Shown: positions 1 to 8,186 of the stretch, one piece after another | Position numbering within the stretch: position 1 is the stretch's first letter | How the letters are laid out: every line of letters begins with the position of its first letter | From: JADFQT01 sp965216025 | GTDB taxonomy: Bacteria > Chloroflexota > Dehalococcoidia > Lucifugimonadales > UBA3495 | Reading direction: 5' to 3' | Assembly (NCBI GenBank): GCA_965216025.1 | Contig: CBDCEX010000014.1 | Location: 124,001 to 188,000, forward strand | DNA length: 64,000 bases | Notes under the pieces: generated by a model | The model's database searches: none | What the model was told of the DNA's origin: nothing | The model's input: only the letters and a program-made list of their open reading frames with translations | Translations under genes and position numbers: made by a program

Positions 1-394
1 CAACGCTCCCGAGGGCACAACCTTGGAGACTCTGGCCTACGTGGGTGGGTCCAGGTGGCGGATTGAAACGGAGTTCGAGACTGAGAAGGGTGACGTGGGG
101 CTGGACGAATACGAGACCCGCAGCTGGGCAGGGTGGCATCACCACATAGCCATGTGCCTGCTGGGTGGGGCGTTCCTGCTGAGCCTGCAGCAGGATTGGG
201 GGGGAAAAGATGCCCCGGATCACGAGGCCACAGGTGTACCGGGTGGTGCGGGAGATGCTGCCCCGGGAGCAGTTCGGGCCCGATCAATTGCTGTTGTGGC
301 TGGGGATACGCAGCTACGCAACGAACGGGCTCGCCGTTCCCACGAGAGACGCCGCTCCACCCGCCGCGAAAGCAGGATGGAGCCGCCACCTTAA
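1..394 (+). pseudogene. IS701-family transposase, C-terminal fragment
   Basis: The open frame runs in from the left edge of the window and carries the end of an IS4/IS701-type DDE transposase. The segment RWRIETEFETEKGDVGLDEY holds the catalytic-Glu region and is followed by the usual amphipathic WxxWHHHIAMCLL stretch. After LQQDWGGK a G-run near 198-206 shifts the frame: the next homologous stretch (MPRITRPQVYRVVREML) is read in another frame from 210. The basic tail (RNERARRSHERRR) returns to the first frame. Two frame breaks in about 100 codons make this a dead remnant. The rest of the element lies outside the window. Family call from motif recognition only. Confidence 0.75.
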
Positions 395-619
395 ACCCGT
401 CGTTGTAGTACTAGGGGCCGGGTTCCGCTTAGTATCGCTCCCCGACTCTTTCTTTCGACGCCGGACGATGTTGCCTACAGAGGACTTATCGGTTCGGACT
501 CCCTCAAACCTGGCTTCGGCGCGTTCTTCGATCTGACTGCATATGAGAGCGGGATCATCCTTGCTCAGGTCCAACACGAACTCTCTGACTATTTTGGGAA
601 TACGTTCACCCTTCTTCAC
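314..619 (-). CDS. Hypothetical small protein, 3' end replaced by IS701
   Basis: A GTG start at 619 is preceded by a GAGG ribosome-binding site seven bases upstream. The first ~58 residues (KKGERIPKIVREFVLDL, then a charged RRRKKE segment) look like a small helical, possibly DNA-binding protein. The last ~35 codons are the antisense of the IS701 tail, so the native C-terminus has probably been lost to the transposon. I do not recognise the family. It is listed because of the good start signals and a protein-like N-terminus, but it could be spurious. Confidence 0.35.
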   Translation of the reverse strand: MKKGERIPKIVREFVLDLSKDDPALICSQIEERAEARFEGVRTDKSSVGNIVRRRKKESGSDTKRNPAPSTTTTGLRWRLHPAFAAGGAASLVGTASPFVA

Positions 620-639
620 TGGCGAACCTCGTGGAAACT

Positions 640-1353
640 GGGCAGATTATCCCTGTTCTACACCGCCAATTGATCGTGGAAACTACACCATACTCGCTCG
701 GACGCCCACAATTACTGGAAGAAGTCGGCCGGATGGGGGTCAACAACGAGCGCCGGTGGTGTACAGGAAGCACGGTCCGAAGGCCATCAGACAGGCGGAG
801 GTTCGATGCCTACCCCAGCGCTCCAAATAAAATCCTGGGGTGCCGGGGACCTGGATGTGAAGCCAATACCGCCAAGAGCAGCCAGGCAAATGTGTGAAGC
901 TAATCACTACCTGGGCACCTACCCCGGCCACCACACAGCCAGTTGCACAGGATGGTAGAACTGTACGACTCTTGTTCAATTCCATCGCAACAGACCGTGG
1001 GGAGGGATAAGCCTTGATAACGCGACTGTAGGGTGGTATCCCAATTAATTGACCGATGGAGTTGTTTTACGCAGGAAAGTAAAAATGACTGATTATCGGC
1101 GTCCAGGAAGGAGAAATTTAGATGCCGAACACTGTCAGGGCCATGATAATCGTCCACGGCATGGGTTCCCAGGGGCGCAACTCCTCCCTATTAGGTACGG
1201 TTCGCCCTATCCCACATTTCCCATATGTCTAAAAAGCTTTCCCAGTAATTCGTCGATGGTCTTTCAACCATTGTCTAATTATGGGCCCTTTTTGCGTGTT
1301 CCCAGCTATAATAACTCCATGATATGTCACTTTGCAGTAAGATGCCGTAAGCA
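640..1353. other. Stretch without recognisable genes
   Basis: About 700 bases between the truncated small gene and the first IS1380 transposase. Short open frames exist on both strands, but none has a convincing start signal or a recognisable protein. The left boundary of the IS1380 copy lies somewhere near its right end and could not be fixed by eye. Confidence 0.5.
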
Positions 1354-2966
1354 TCATGGAGGCACCTGATGGGTGATGGCGAAAATGCCTCTCTCCGGCT
1401 CCAATTCAACCCCAAAGTACGCCTGGAATTTCACGGCTCAACCATCACCTCCGACCCTGGTCTTCTTGCCTTTCGAGAGTTTGATGATGCCTTGGGCCTT
1501 ACCGAAATCGCTGAGGACTACCTCCAGGAAAGCCGTACCGGACGCAATATCCTTCACCACCTGGTTCCGCTGCTAAGACAGTCGATCTACAGCCGCTTGG
1601 CCGGCTACGACGACACCAATGACGCAGTGCGCCTTTCCCAAGACCCAGCCATGCGAGTGATCGTGGGATGGCAAGGCTCGGAGCGGAAAGGAGCCAGCAC
1701 CAGTGAGATGGGCCGGTTCGGGACGGAGTTCCTGACCCAAGAGGACAACCTGAAGGGGCTGGCACGAATAAATACCCAGTGGGTGGAACGAGCTATGGCC
1801 CATACCCTACACCGGCGAGTAATCCTGGATATGGACAGTTCCGAGAGTCCAGTGCACGGCCAGCAGGAGGGAGCAGCCTATAACGGCCACTTTGAATGCG
1901 TCTGCTATCACCCTCTCTTTCTGTTCAACCAGTTCGGGGATTGTGAAGCAGCTAAGCTACGGTCAGGCAACGTCCACAGTGCCGATGATTGGCAAGAAGT
2001 CCTTGATCCGGTGGTGGAGCGTTATTTGACAGCAGCGGTCAGGCTGCTGTTTCGTGCCGACGCCGCCTTCGCCAAGCCGGAGATATACGATTATCTGGAA
2101 GCAAGAAACATCGGCTACGCCATCAGGCTGCGGTCCAACCAGGTGCTGCAGCGGGAGATAGCGCCCCGGCTAATACGGCCTACGGAGTGGCTTTCCCCGA
2201 AGCCCATCGTCTCCTATCATGACTTCGTCTACCAGGCCCAGAGCTGGAACGTTGCTCGGAGAGTGGTCTCTAAGGTGGAGTGGCACCAGGGAGAACTGTT
2301 TCCCAGAGTGGGCTTCATCGTCACCAATCTGAGCTATCCAAACATCGGGATAGTCCGCTTTTACAATGGCCGAGGCACGGCGGAGCAATGGATAAAAGAA
2401 GGCAAGTACGCCCTGAACTGGACCAGGTTGTCCTGCCACAAGTTCGTGGCCAATCAGGTCAGGCTGGAGTTGTTCGTACTGGCTTACAACCTGGGCAACT
2501 TCATGAGAAGGCTAGCCTTACCGGAGGCAATGAAGCACTGGTCGTTGACCAGTCTGCAGACCAGGATGATCAAGACTGGAGGACGGTTGGTGCGCCATGC
2601 CGGAAGGCTGGTGTTTCAGCTTGCTGAGGTGCTCGTGAGCCGGGAAATGCTAGGCGGGATACTGGAACGAATTGGTCGGCTTAGGCTGGCTCCTGGCTAG
2701 TCCACTTTAGGAGCGTCGGGATTGGTTACGGTTACGGGGTCGCACAGGGCAAAAGAGCTTCCCAAGGGCGAGACTTGGGCGTAGACAAGCGGTTTGGGGC
2801 TTTTACGCTTGGCAGTACAGCGGTTGCCCAATGAAAGCGGGGACTTTGAGTGAATCAGGCCGCATCAGACCGCATTTGACGCTCTTGGAATGCGGGATTA
2901 TATTTGGCGGTATCCCCGCGGGAGCTATATCCAGGAAAGGTGGTTTGATCTGGGGAATCCCGGGTA
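1354..2966 (+). mobile_element. IS1380-family insertion sequence, copy 1
   Basis: Similarity to the second copy (8187-9790) begins at GGAGGCACC, just before the transposase start. It continues through a ~260-bp non-coding tail that shares landmarks such as TTTTACGCT, TTGAGTGAATC and TTTGATCTGGG-AATCCCG-GTAA. The shared end of that tail places the right boundary near 2966. The left terminal repeat was not resolved. The right end has cut into a small membrane-protein gene on the minus strand (2925-3173). Confidence 0.7.
1369..2700 (+). CDS. IS1380-family transposase
   Basis: This 443-residue protein has the full-length IS1380 (DDE group 1) pattern. The N-terminal DPGLLAFREFDDALGL region is followed by LLRQSIYSRLAGYDDTNDA. 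The three catalytic acidic positions are visible in VILDMDSSE (about 150), FRADAAFAKPEIY (about 225) and the GRGTAEQWIKEGK region (about 340). The start is ATG at 1369, with GGAGG about ten bases upstream. No frame breaks are visible, so it may be active. It is a diverged sister of the copy at 8202-9533 and not a recent duplicate. Confidence 0.92.
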   Translation: MGDGENASLRLQFNPKVRLEFHGSTITSDPGLLAFREFDDALGLTEIAEDYLQESRTGRNILHHLVPLLRQSIYSRLAGYDDTNDAVRLSQDPAMRVIVGWQGSERKGASTSEMGRFGTEFLTQEDNLKGLARINTQWVERAMAHTLHRRVILDMDSSESPVHGQQEGAAYNGHFECVCYHPLFLFNQFGDCEAAKLRSGNVHSADDWQEVLDPVVERYLTAAVRLLFRADAAFAKPEIYDYLEARNIGYAIRLRSNQVLQREIAPRLIRPTEWLSPKPIVSYHDFVYQAQSWNVARRVVSKVEWHQGELFPRVGFIVTNLSYPNIGIVRFYNGRGTAEQWIKEGKYALNWTRLSCHKFVANQVRLELFVLAYNLGNFMRRLALPEAMKHWSLTSLQTRMIKTGGRLVRHAGRLVFQLAEVLVSREMLGGILERIGRLRLAPG

Positions 2967-3173
2967 ATACTCCAACGCTCCATTTTTTATTATTACATCA
3001 AAAATCAGGTAGTCCGAGAAGCCACCCCCCAAGATGATCGGGATCAATGCTCTCAAAACCTTGATAGCCGCGCTGGTGTTCTCATTTGCGCGTCTTCGCA
3101 GCGCTAATGCAAAAATCGCTACGGTGATCAACCCAACCACAGCCCCCATCAACAGAGATGAGGCAACGACCAT
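2925..3173 (-). pseudogene. Small membrane protein truncated by IS1380
   Basis: Starting at ATG 3173, the product opens with a membrane segment (LLMGAVVGLITVAIFALAL) followed by a basic stop-transfer RRR. A second hydrophobic stretch (LRALIPIILGGGFSDYLIFD) follows. Homology-like sequence ends at about GALEYY; the remaining residues are encoded by the right end of IS1380 copy 1. I read it as the N-terminal half of a two- or three-helix integral membrane protein of unknown role, destroyed by the insertion. Confidence 0.5.
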
Positions 3174-3215
3174 TCATATTGCCCGGGCGGGACGGGATGG
3201 CATGCAGACAGTCTC

Positions 3216-3980
3216 CTACCGGCCCTTCCAGACCGGAGCGCGCTTCTCGGCAAAGGCCTTGACGCCTTCCGCGGCGTCTTCGGTCTTAAGGATCTCATCT
3301 CGCTTGTTCTGCGCGTATTCAACCCGGTCTTCCAGGCTCATAGAAGCTCCCAACGTAGCCGCTTCCTTGATGGCGCCCACGGGCAGGGGAGCGTTGGCCA
3401 CTATTTTGCGGGCGATCTCCTCGGCCTTGGGCATGACTTCCTCCGGGGCCACCAGGTGGTTCACCAGCCTCAGATCCAGCGCCCGCTGGGCGTCGATGAA
3501 CTCGCCGGTAAAGAGAATTTCGAAGGCGATGTTGCGGGGGACCACCTGGGATAGCAGGGCCGGCCCGCTGACCGAGGATATGCCTCGCTTTACCTGAGGC
3601 CAGCCGAATTGGGCTTCAGTAGAGGCCACTCGAATATCGCTGCCCAGGGCAATGCCGCAGCCCTGCGCCAGGCAAATGCCGTTTATCGCGGCGATGATGG
3701 GCTTCCAGATGTTGGACTGGACGATGTAGAGATCGCCGGTGCTGGGGCCTTCGTTGGCCCGGGCGTTGGCCATGGCCACCAGGTCGTGACCGGTGGAGAA
3801 AGCCCGGCCCCGTCCGGTGACGATGGCGCAACGGACTTCCGGGTTGTTCTTGACGTCCTGGAAGGCGTCCCATAGGAGCTGGCGCATTTCCGGATTGATG
3901 GCGTTCAGCTTCTCCGGCCGGTTCAGGGTAATGTAGGCGATGCCATCCTTGATTTCGTAAAGAGCCTCTTTCTCTGGCAA
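3216..3980 (-). CDS. Enoyl-CoA hydratase/isomerase (crotonase superfamily)
   Basis: This 254-residue crotonase-fold protein would hydrate, isomerise or cleave an acyl-CoA in the cytoplasm. YITLNRPEKLNAINPEM is the typical N-terminal signature. The CoA-binding/oxyanion loops appear as GRGRAFSTGHDL (about 57-68) and the second block AINGICLAQGCGIALGSDIRVAS (about 95-117). The usual hydratase Glu positions are not both evident, so the exact reaction cannot be named. The start is TTG at 3980 with a strong GGAGG seven bases upstream. It lies downstream of two CoA-transferase genes on the same strand (80-bp gap), which suggests a shared acyl-CoA catabolic operon. Confidence 0.9.
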   Translation of the reverse strand: MPEKEALYEIKDGIAYITLNRPEKLNAINPEMRQLLWDAFQDVKNNPEVRCAIVTGRGRAFSTGHDLVAMANARANEGPSTGDLYIVQSNIWKPIIAAINGICLAQGCGIALGSDIRVASTEAQFGWPQVKRGISSVSGPALLSQVVPRNIAFEILFTGEFIDAQRALDLRLVNHLVAPEEVMPKAEEIARKIVANAPLPVGAIKEAATLGASMSLEDRVEYAQNKRDEILKTEDAAEGVKAFAEKRAPVWKGR

Positions 3981-4060
3981 AACTATGCCTCCTCTTGCTG
4001 GCTAATGTTCAGCGGCCTCTTGTCTAACTGGAGTCCTCGGAACGTCTACATACCCGACTC

Positions 4061-5335
4061 CTAAATAATGCGCGAGCCGGTGGGTTTGGTGCCGATAACC
4101 CCGGTCTCCTCCAATCGGGCAATCTCCTCGCCGGGCATCCCCAACAGCTCATGGTATATCTGGTAGTTGTGCTGACCCAGGGTTGGGGCTGCCCAGTGAA
4201 CCTGTCCTGGAGTGGCCGACATCTTCCAAGGAATTCCGGGATACCACCGGGGTCCCACCTGGGGATGGTCCACTTCGATGAAGGTGCCGCGCTCCCGGTA
4301 GTGAGGGTCTTCCAACAGGTCCGGCCCTCTCAGCACCGGACTGGCAGGAATTCCCAACTGTTGCAGTTGATGGCTGATGGCATAGGCTTCCCGGCTGGCC
4401 GTCCATTGGCGGAGCAGTTCGTCGAGTACTTCTTGGTGTTGCAGGCGGCCATCGCTGGTGCTGAATCGGGCGTCTTGGGCCAGGGCATCGCCGCCGATTA
4501 TTCCGGCCAGGTGTTGCCACTGCTCGTCCGTGGTCACGGCAATGGTCACCCACCGGTCCTCTCCGGCACAGGGGTAGCTATTATGGGGCGCGTGGTGGGG
4601 GTGGCGATTGCCCCTTCGCTCCGGCTCTTGTCCGGTCATCTGGTAGGCCAGCGTTTCGGCGCCAATTAAGGACACCGCCGACTCCTGCTGGGATACGTCT
4701 ATGAACATACCCCGGCCGGTACGCCGCCGGTAGCGCAGTGCCGCCAGCAGCACCCCGGCCGCGTGAGAGCCGGTGATGGGGTCGCCGTGATTGATGCCCG
4801 ACTTCATCGGCCCGTCATCGGCGTACCCGGTCATGTGGGCCATACCCGATAGCTGCTCCTGACCGATTCCATAGGCCACGTACTGCCGCCAGGGTCCGCT
4901 GTTGCCGAAGGCGGGCATGGAAACGTAGATCAAGTCGGGCCGGAATTGACGCAGGGTTTCGTAAGTATAGGCCAACCTCTCCAGGCTGCCCTGGCGGAAG
5001 TTTTCTATGACGGCGTCGCTGATGGAAACCAGCTGTTCGAACACCCGTCGCCCGGATTCCTCGGTCAGTTCCAGGGTAATGCCGTACTTGCTCAGGTGCA
5101 GGCAGTTAAACCAGCCATTGCGGTTCCAGGGTTCGTCGCCGGGCTCCGCGTCCGGATAGGCCACCACGCCCCGAGCCGGACTGACCGGTCCGCGGTGGGA
5201 ATCGTAGACCCGTAGCGATTCCATCTTGATTACTTCCGCTCCCATGTCCGCCATCAGCTTGGTGCAGTAGGGTCCGGCCCAGATGCGGGACAGGTCCAGG
5301 ATGCGGAAGTTTTTCAGGGGCTGCGGGCCGGGCAT
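4061..5335 (-). CDS. CaiB/BaiF-type (class III) CoA-transferase, downstream copy
   Basis: At 424 residues this is full length for a family III CoA-transferase, which moves CoA between carboxylic acids. The signature N-terminus (RILDLSRIWAGPYCTKLMADMGAEVIKME) and the central GRGMFIDVSQQES block are present. At the position where formyl-CoA transferase has its catalytic Asp this protein has Glu (QQES), a substitution seen in many family members. The ATG at 5335 lies one base from the stop of the upstream paralogue, so the two are almost certainly cotranscribed and may form a heteromer. The substrate cannot be inferred. Confidence 0.9.
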   Translation of the reverse strand: MPGPQPLKNFRILDLSRIWAGPYCTKLMADMGAEVIKMESLRVYDSHRGPVSPARGVVAYPDAEPGDEPWNRNGWFNCLHLSKYGITLELTEESGRRVFEQLVSISDAVIENFRQGSLERLAYTYETLRQFRPDLIYVSMPAFGNSGPWRQYVAYGIGQEQLSGMAHMTGYADDGPMKSGINHGDPITGSHAAGVLLAALRYRRRTGRGMFIDVSQQESAVSLIGAETLAYQMTGQEPERRGNRHPHHAPHNSYPCAGEDRWVTIAVTTDEQWQHLAGIIGGDALAQDARFSTSDGRLQHQEVLDELLRQWTASREAYAISHQLQQLGIPASPVLRGPDLLEDPHYRERGTFIEVDHPQVGPRWYPGIPWKMSATPGQVHWAAPTLGQHNYQIYHELLGMPGEEIARLEETGVIGTKPTGSRII

Positions 5336-5336
5336 T

Positions 5337-6653
5337 TTAGAGAACCGGCCCGGCTTTAATTTCGTCTATATCCGATTGACTGTATCCCAGTTCTTCCAGC
5401 ACTTCGCCGTTGTGCTCCCCCAGCAGAGGCGCCCGGCGGTATACCCAGGCGGAATTCATCCCGCCGCTCGACTTGCTCCCGGAAGGGTCAAGAGGGTGAG
5501 CGCTGATCGGCGGACCGGGGTATTTGAACGTACCGGCTACCGGATGGTCTAGGGGCACGAAATAGTCGCGCTCCTGGAGCTGCTCCATCTCCAAGATGTC
5601 CTGCATGGTGGCCACAAACGCGAAGCCCAGCCCCTCCTCCTGCCCGGCCTTGAAGATATCGACTTTGTCGTGCTCCAGAAGCCAGGGCAGCATCAGCGCA
5701 TCCACTTCATCGGCATGGATCAGCCGGCCCTGGCGAGAGGCAAAACGGGGGTCGGCCAACTCCTCCCGCTCCATAATTTGCGCAACCTGGGGCCAGCGCT
5801 GGTCCGGACCCGCGACGATGCCCACATAACCGTCCTGACAGGGATAGATCCCCCAAGCGGCACGCCCGTAGCCCCGGTTGCCCACCCGGGAATACTCCAC
5901 CCCGGAGTAGCTATATTGCATCAGGGCGTTCTCCAGGATGTTGGTGGCGTATTCCGCGATGGAGATGTCGATGTGCTGACCCTGTCCGCTGTCCTCCGCG
6001 TAGATCAGTGCGGACATGGTAGCGGCAAAGGCGTTTTGGCCGGCCCCCAGCTGGACCAGCGGTGCGCCCTCTTTCAGGGGCTCGCGTTCCGGCTCACCGG
6101 TAATGTTCATCAGCCCGCCGGCGGCGTAAAGGTTGAGCTCGGTGGCCTTCCAGTCCCGGTAGGGTCCCGTCTGGCCGTAGTTGGAAATGGACGCCATGAC
6201 CAGGGCCGGGTTAACTGCATGGAGCTGGGTGTAGCCCAAGCCCAATCGATCCATGACGCCAGGGGCGAAGTTCTCCACCAGGATGTCGGCTGTCTGGACC
6301 AACTGGAGGAGGATTTCCCGGCCCGGCTGGGACTTGAGGTCCAAAGTCAGGCTCTTTTTGGAGGTATTCAGGTAGAGGAACCAGGCCCCCGTTTCGCCCC
6401 TAATTGCGGCTTCACCACCAGACTGCTGAGCAGCTGATGATGTCGCTGGGGCTGTCGGCAAGGGTTCGGCAAAAGGCCCCACCCGGCGCATGGGGTCCCC
6501 GGCGCCCGGCCGCTCAATCTTGACCACCTCGGCGCCCAGGGTAGCCAGGAGTTTGGTGCAGTAGGGCCCCGAAATGTAATGGGTTAGGTCGACCACCTTG
6601 ACCCCGGCCAGCAGCCCAGGGAGGGCGGGGTTGTCGCCCGGTGAAAAGGTCAT
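5337..6653 (-). CDS. CaiB/BaiF-type (class III) CoA-transferase, upstream copy
   Basis: A full-length class III CoA-transferase with N-terminal KVVDLTHYISGPYCTKLLA and the central GQGQHIDISIAEYA block, again with Glu at the catalytic-acid position. I choose ATG 6653; the frame stays open to 6674, but those codons run into a repeat element. The gene is first in a three-gene minus-strand operon with a second CoA-transferase and a crotonase. Its upstream DNA is occupied by a small TIR repeat that itself contains an IS5 (6702-7622), so the native promoter has probably been displaced or lies inside transposon DNA. Confidence 0.9.
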   Translation of the reverse strand: MTFSPGDNPALPGLLAGVKVVDLTHYISGPYCTKLLATLGAEVVKIERPGAGDPMRRVGPFAEPLPTAPATSSAAQQSGGEAAIRGETGAWFLYLNTSKKSLTLDLKSQPGREILLQLVQTADILVENFAPGVMDRLGLGYTQLHAVNPALVMASISNYGQTGPYRDWKATELNLYAAGGLMNITGEPEREPLKEGAPLVQLGAGQNAFAATMSALIYAEDSGQGQHIDISIAEYATNILENALMQYSYSGVEYSRVGNRGYGRAAWGIYPCQDGYVGIVAGPDQRWPQVAQIMEREELADPRFASRQGRLIHADEVDALMLPWLLEHDKVDIFKAGQEEGLGFAFVATMQDILEMEQLQERDYFVPLDHPVAGTFKYPGPPISAHPLDPSGSKSSGGMNSAWVYRRAPLLGEHNGEVLEELGYSQSDIDEIKAGPVL

Positions 6654-6701
6654 GGAGTGGATGTAGCTCCCCAAACCAAAGCTGAGGTGGGACCCACTTA
6701 G

Positions 6702-7622
6702 TAACTATCTCAAAACAGTAAGGCGCCAAACTCGCCGGTACCACAGTAGCCCGCAGGCCAGTTGCAAAAGACCCAGGAAATTGGATGCCTTTTTGTCGTA
6801 ACGGACAAGTAATCCTCTGCACTTGGACAGCCACGACAGGGTTCGTTCCACCACCCAACGTCGGGCCGGATGGGTCTTCTCGCCGAAGCTATCCAGCTTC
6901 TCCTCACCAATACGTCGTATGTGGGCCTGATACCCGTGGGCAGCGGCAGCTTGGTGGCCGGTGGGATTGTCATACCCTTTGTCCAGACATAGGTGCTGGG
7001 GTGCCTGGTCAGTGGGCTGAGGCCGCTCCACCACAATGGCTGCCAGGGTGGCTTCCAGCAGCTTGGTGTCGTGGACATTGGCTCCAGCTACCACTAGACT
7101 CAGAGGCCCTCCATCCCCCTCTACCAACAGGCTTCGCTTGCTGCCCGCCTTGCCCCGGTCCGTGGGATTGGGGCCAATTGCGTCCCCCCCAGGCGAGCTT
7201 TACCCAGGGCGCAATCCGCTGCTTGCCATTCCCAGTCCACACCTCCCAGCTCTTCACATTCCTCTACCATGACCGACCACACTTGGTTCAACACTCCCGA
7301 TTCTACCCATAGCTGAAAAGTACGATGGATAGTACTATCGTCACCAAAAGTCTTGGGCAGATGGTTCCATTGGCAACCACTACGTAAGCGAAAGATAATT
7401 CCGTTAAGGATTGGCCTTGGGTTGACCCGCTTGCGACCGGTGGTTTTGGGAGGGGTTCCCGCCAGGATCACTGGCTCAACTTTCTCCCACAAATCGTCCG
7501 GAATCTCCCAAATAGTCTCCAGCGGTTCAACTTGCCTCATTGGTTTCACTGCTTTCACCTCCACACTTTTGGTGGAAGTATAATATAAGTTTCAAATTCA
7601 ATTCAAGGTATTGAGATAGTTA
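6702..7622 (-). mobile_element. IS5-family insertion sequence (921 bp)
   Basis: The termini are TAACTATCTCAA (6702-6713) and its exact reverse complement TTGAGATAGTTA (7611-7622). CTTAG lies directly outside both ends (6697-6701 and 7623-7627), a probable 5-bp target duplication. The element carries a two-frame IS427-like transposase on the minus strand. It sits only about 50 bases upstream of the CoA-transferase start. Confidence 0.85.
6705..7564 (-). CDS. IS5-family (IS427-like) transposase, two overlapping frames
   Basis: Frame A (7564-7121) encodes the N-terminal domain: IPDDLWEKVEPVI, FRLRSGCQWNHLPKTFGD and DWEWQAADCALGKARLGG. Frame B (7127-6705) encodes the catalytic core: SLVVAGANVHDTKLLE, LCLDKGYDNP and RRWVVERTLSWL with the terminal Glu. 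The frames join at a run of seven G (minus strand, near 7184-7190), where a -1 shift gives a continuous GGDAIGPNPTDRGK. Frameshifting on such a run is the normal expression mode of this IS group, so the element may be active. Confidence 0.85.
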
Positions 7623-7765
7623 CTTAGTTATATACCCAAACTCTGCGGGTTTCACTTTGGTATTAGTTTAAACTCCGGCCAGCTTGGGGTGGGCGGGTGC
7701 GGGAGCTATTGTTGCATCGGTGATCGGGAAATGCAAGGGCGCCTTGTAGCCCCAGGGCCTTTCGA

Positions 7766-7850
7766 CCGTCATTGCGAGGGCCGCAGGCCCGAAGCAAGCT
7801 CATGAGGGTAGGAAGGGATTACTTTGCTCGCCATGACACCGGGGGAGCCG
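7766..7850. repeat. Dispersed palindromic repeat (GTCATTGCGAG type)
   Basis: The stretch beginning GTCATTGCGAGGG and closing with CTTTGCTCGCCATGACA forms an imperfect inverted repeat. It has the look of the intergenic palindromes found in several bacterial genomes. It lies in a ~580-bp non-coding zone between IS5 and IS1380 copy 2 that consists mainly of repeats. Confidence 0.45.
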
Positions 7851-7913
7851 CAAGACCCTGTAGGAGCCCGCCCTTCAGCAGACAGAGCGGCCAACCGTTA
7901 GCACCCTAAATAA

Positions 7914-8043
7914 TTAACTTATACCAAGTTTGCCTAAAGGCCGCATGAAAGTCCTGGGTTATTCCGTAGGGGCACGGCATGCCGTGCCCCTACTAGATCA
8001 GCGGCGTTACCTGGAGATGTTCTTCATTCGGATTTGGTATTAG
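7914..8043. repeat. Short TIR element with perfect internal palindrome
   Basis: The ends ACTTATACCAAGTTT and ATTCGGATTTGGTATTAG are imperfect inverted repeats related to the other ATACCAA-ended elements in this window. In the middle, 7966-7993 is a perfect 28-bp palindrome centred on GGCATGCC, flanked by GGGGCAC/GTGCCCC. I see no coding capacity. It is probably a MITE or REP-like hairpin. Confidence 0.5.
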
Positions 8044-8186
8044 CCCGTATTCCCCATTTGGCTCAAACAAGTGATGCGGTAAATAGGCAACTTTCTTGCT
8101 TTTCTAGTCGTTACATGAATCTCTTAGCCGTATTTCAGATATAATACATGCAATAAGTTGGCTATTTCAGATAACTTGCGTACCGA

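Larger units (their letters stand above)
6672..7671. repeat. IS630-type MITE interrupted by IS5
   Basis: The left arm, AAACCAAAGCTGAGGTGGGA (from 6673), matches the IS630 terminus found at 34691 (AAACCAAAGCCAAGGTGGGA). The right arm, TTTCACTTTGGTATTAGTTTA (ending about 7671), matches the ends of the MITEs at 39712 and 51595. Removing the IS5 and one CTTAG duplicate joins the two arms into an element of about 75 bp. This is a nested insertion: MITE first, IS5 second. Confidence 0.6.

Noticed and set aside
5670..6437. 255-codon plus-strand frame
   Set aside because: Antisense of the CoA-transferase; composition typical of a shadow frame in GC-rich DNA.
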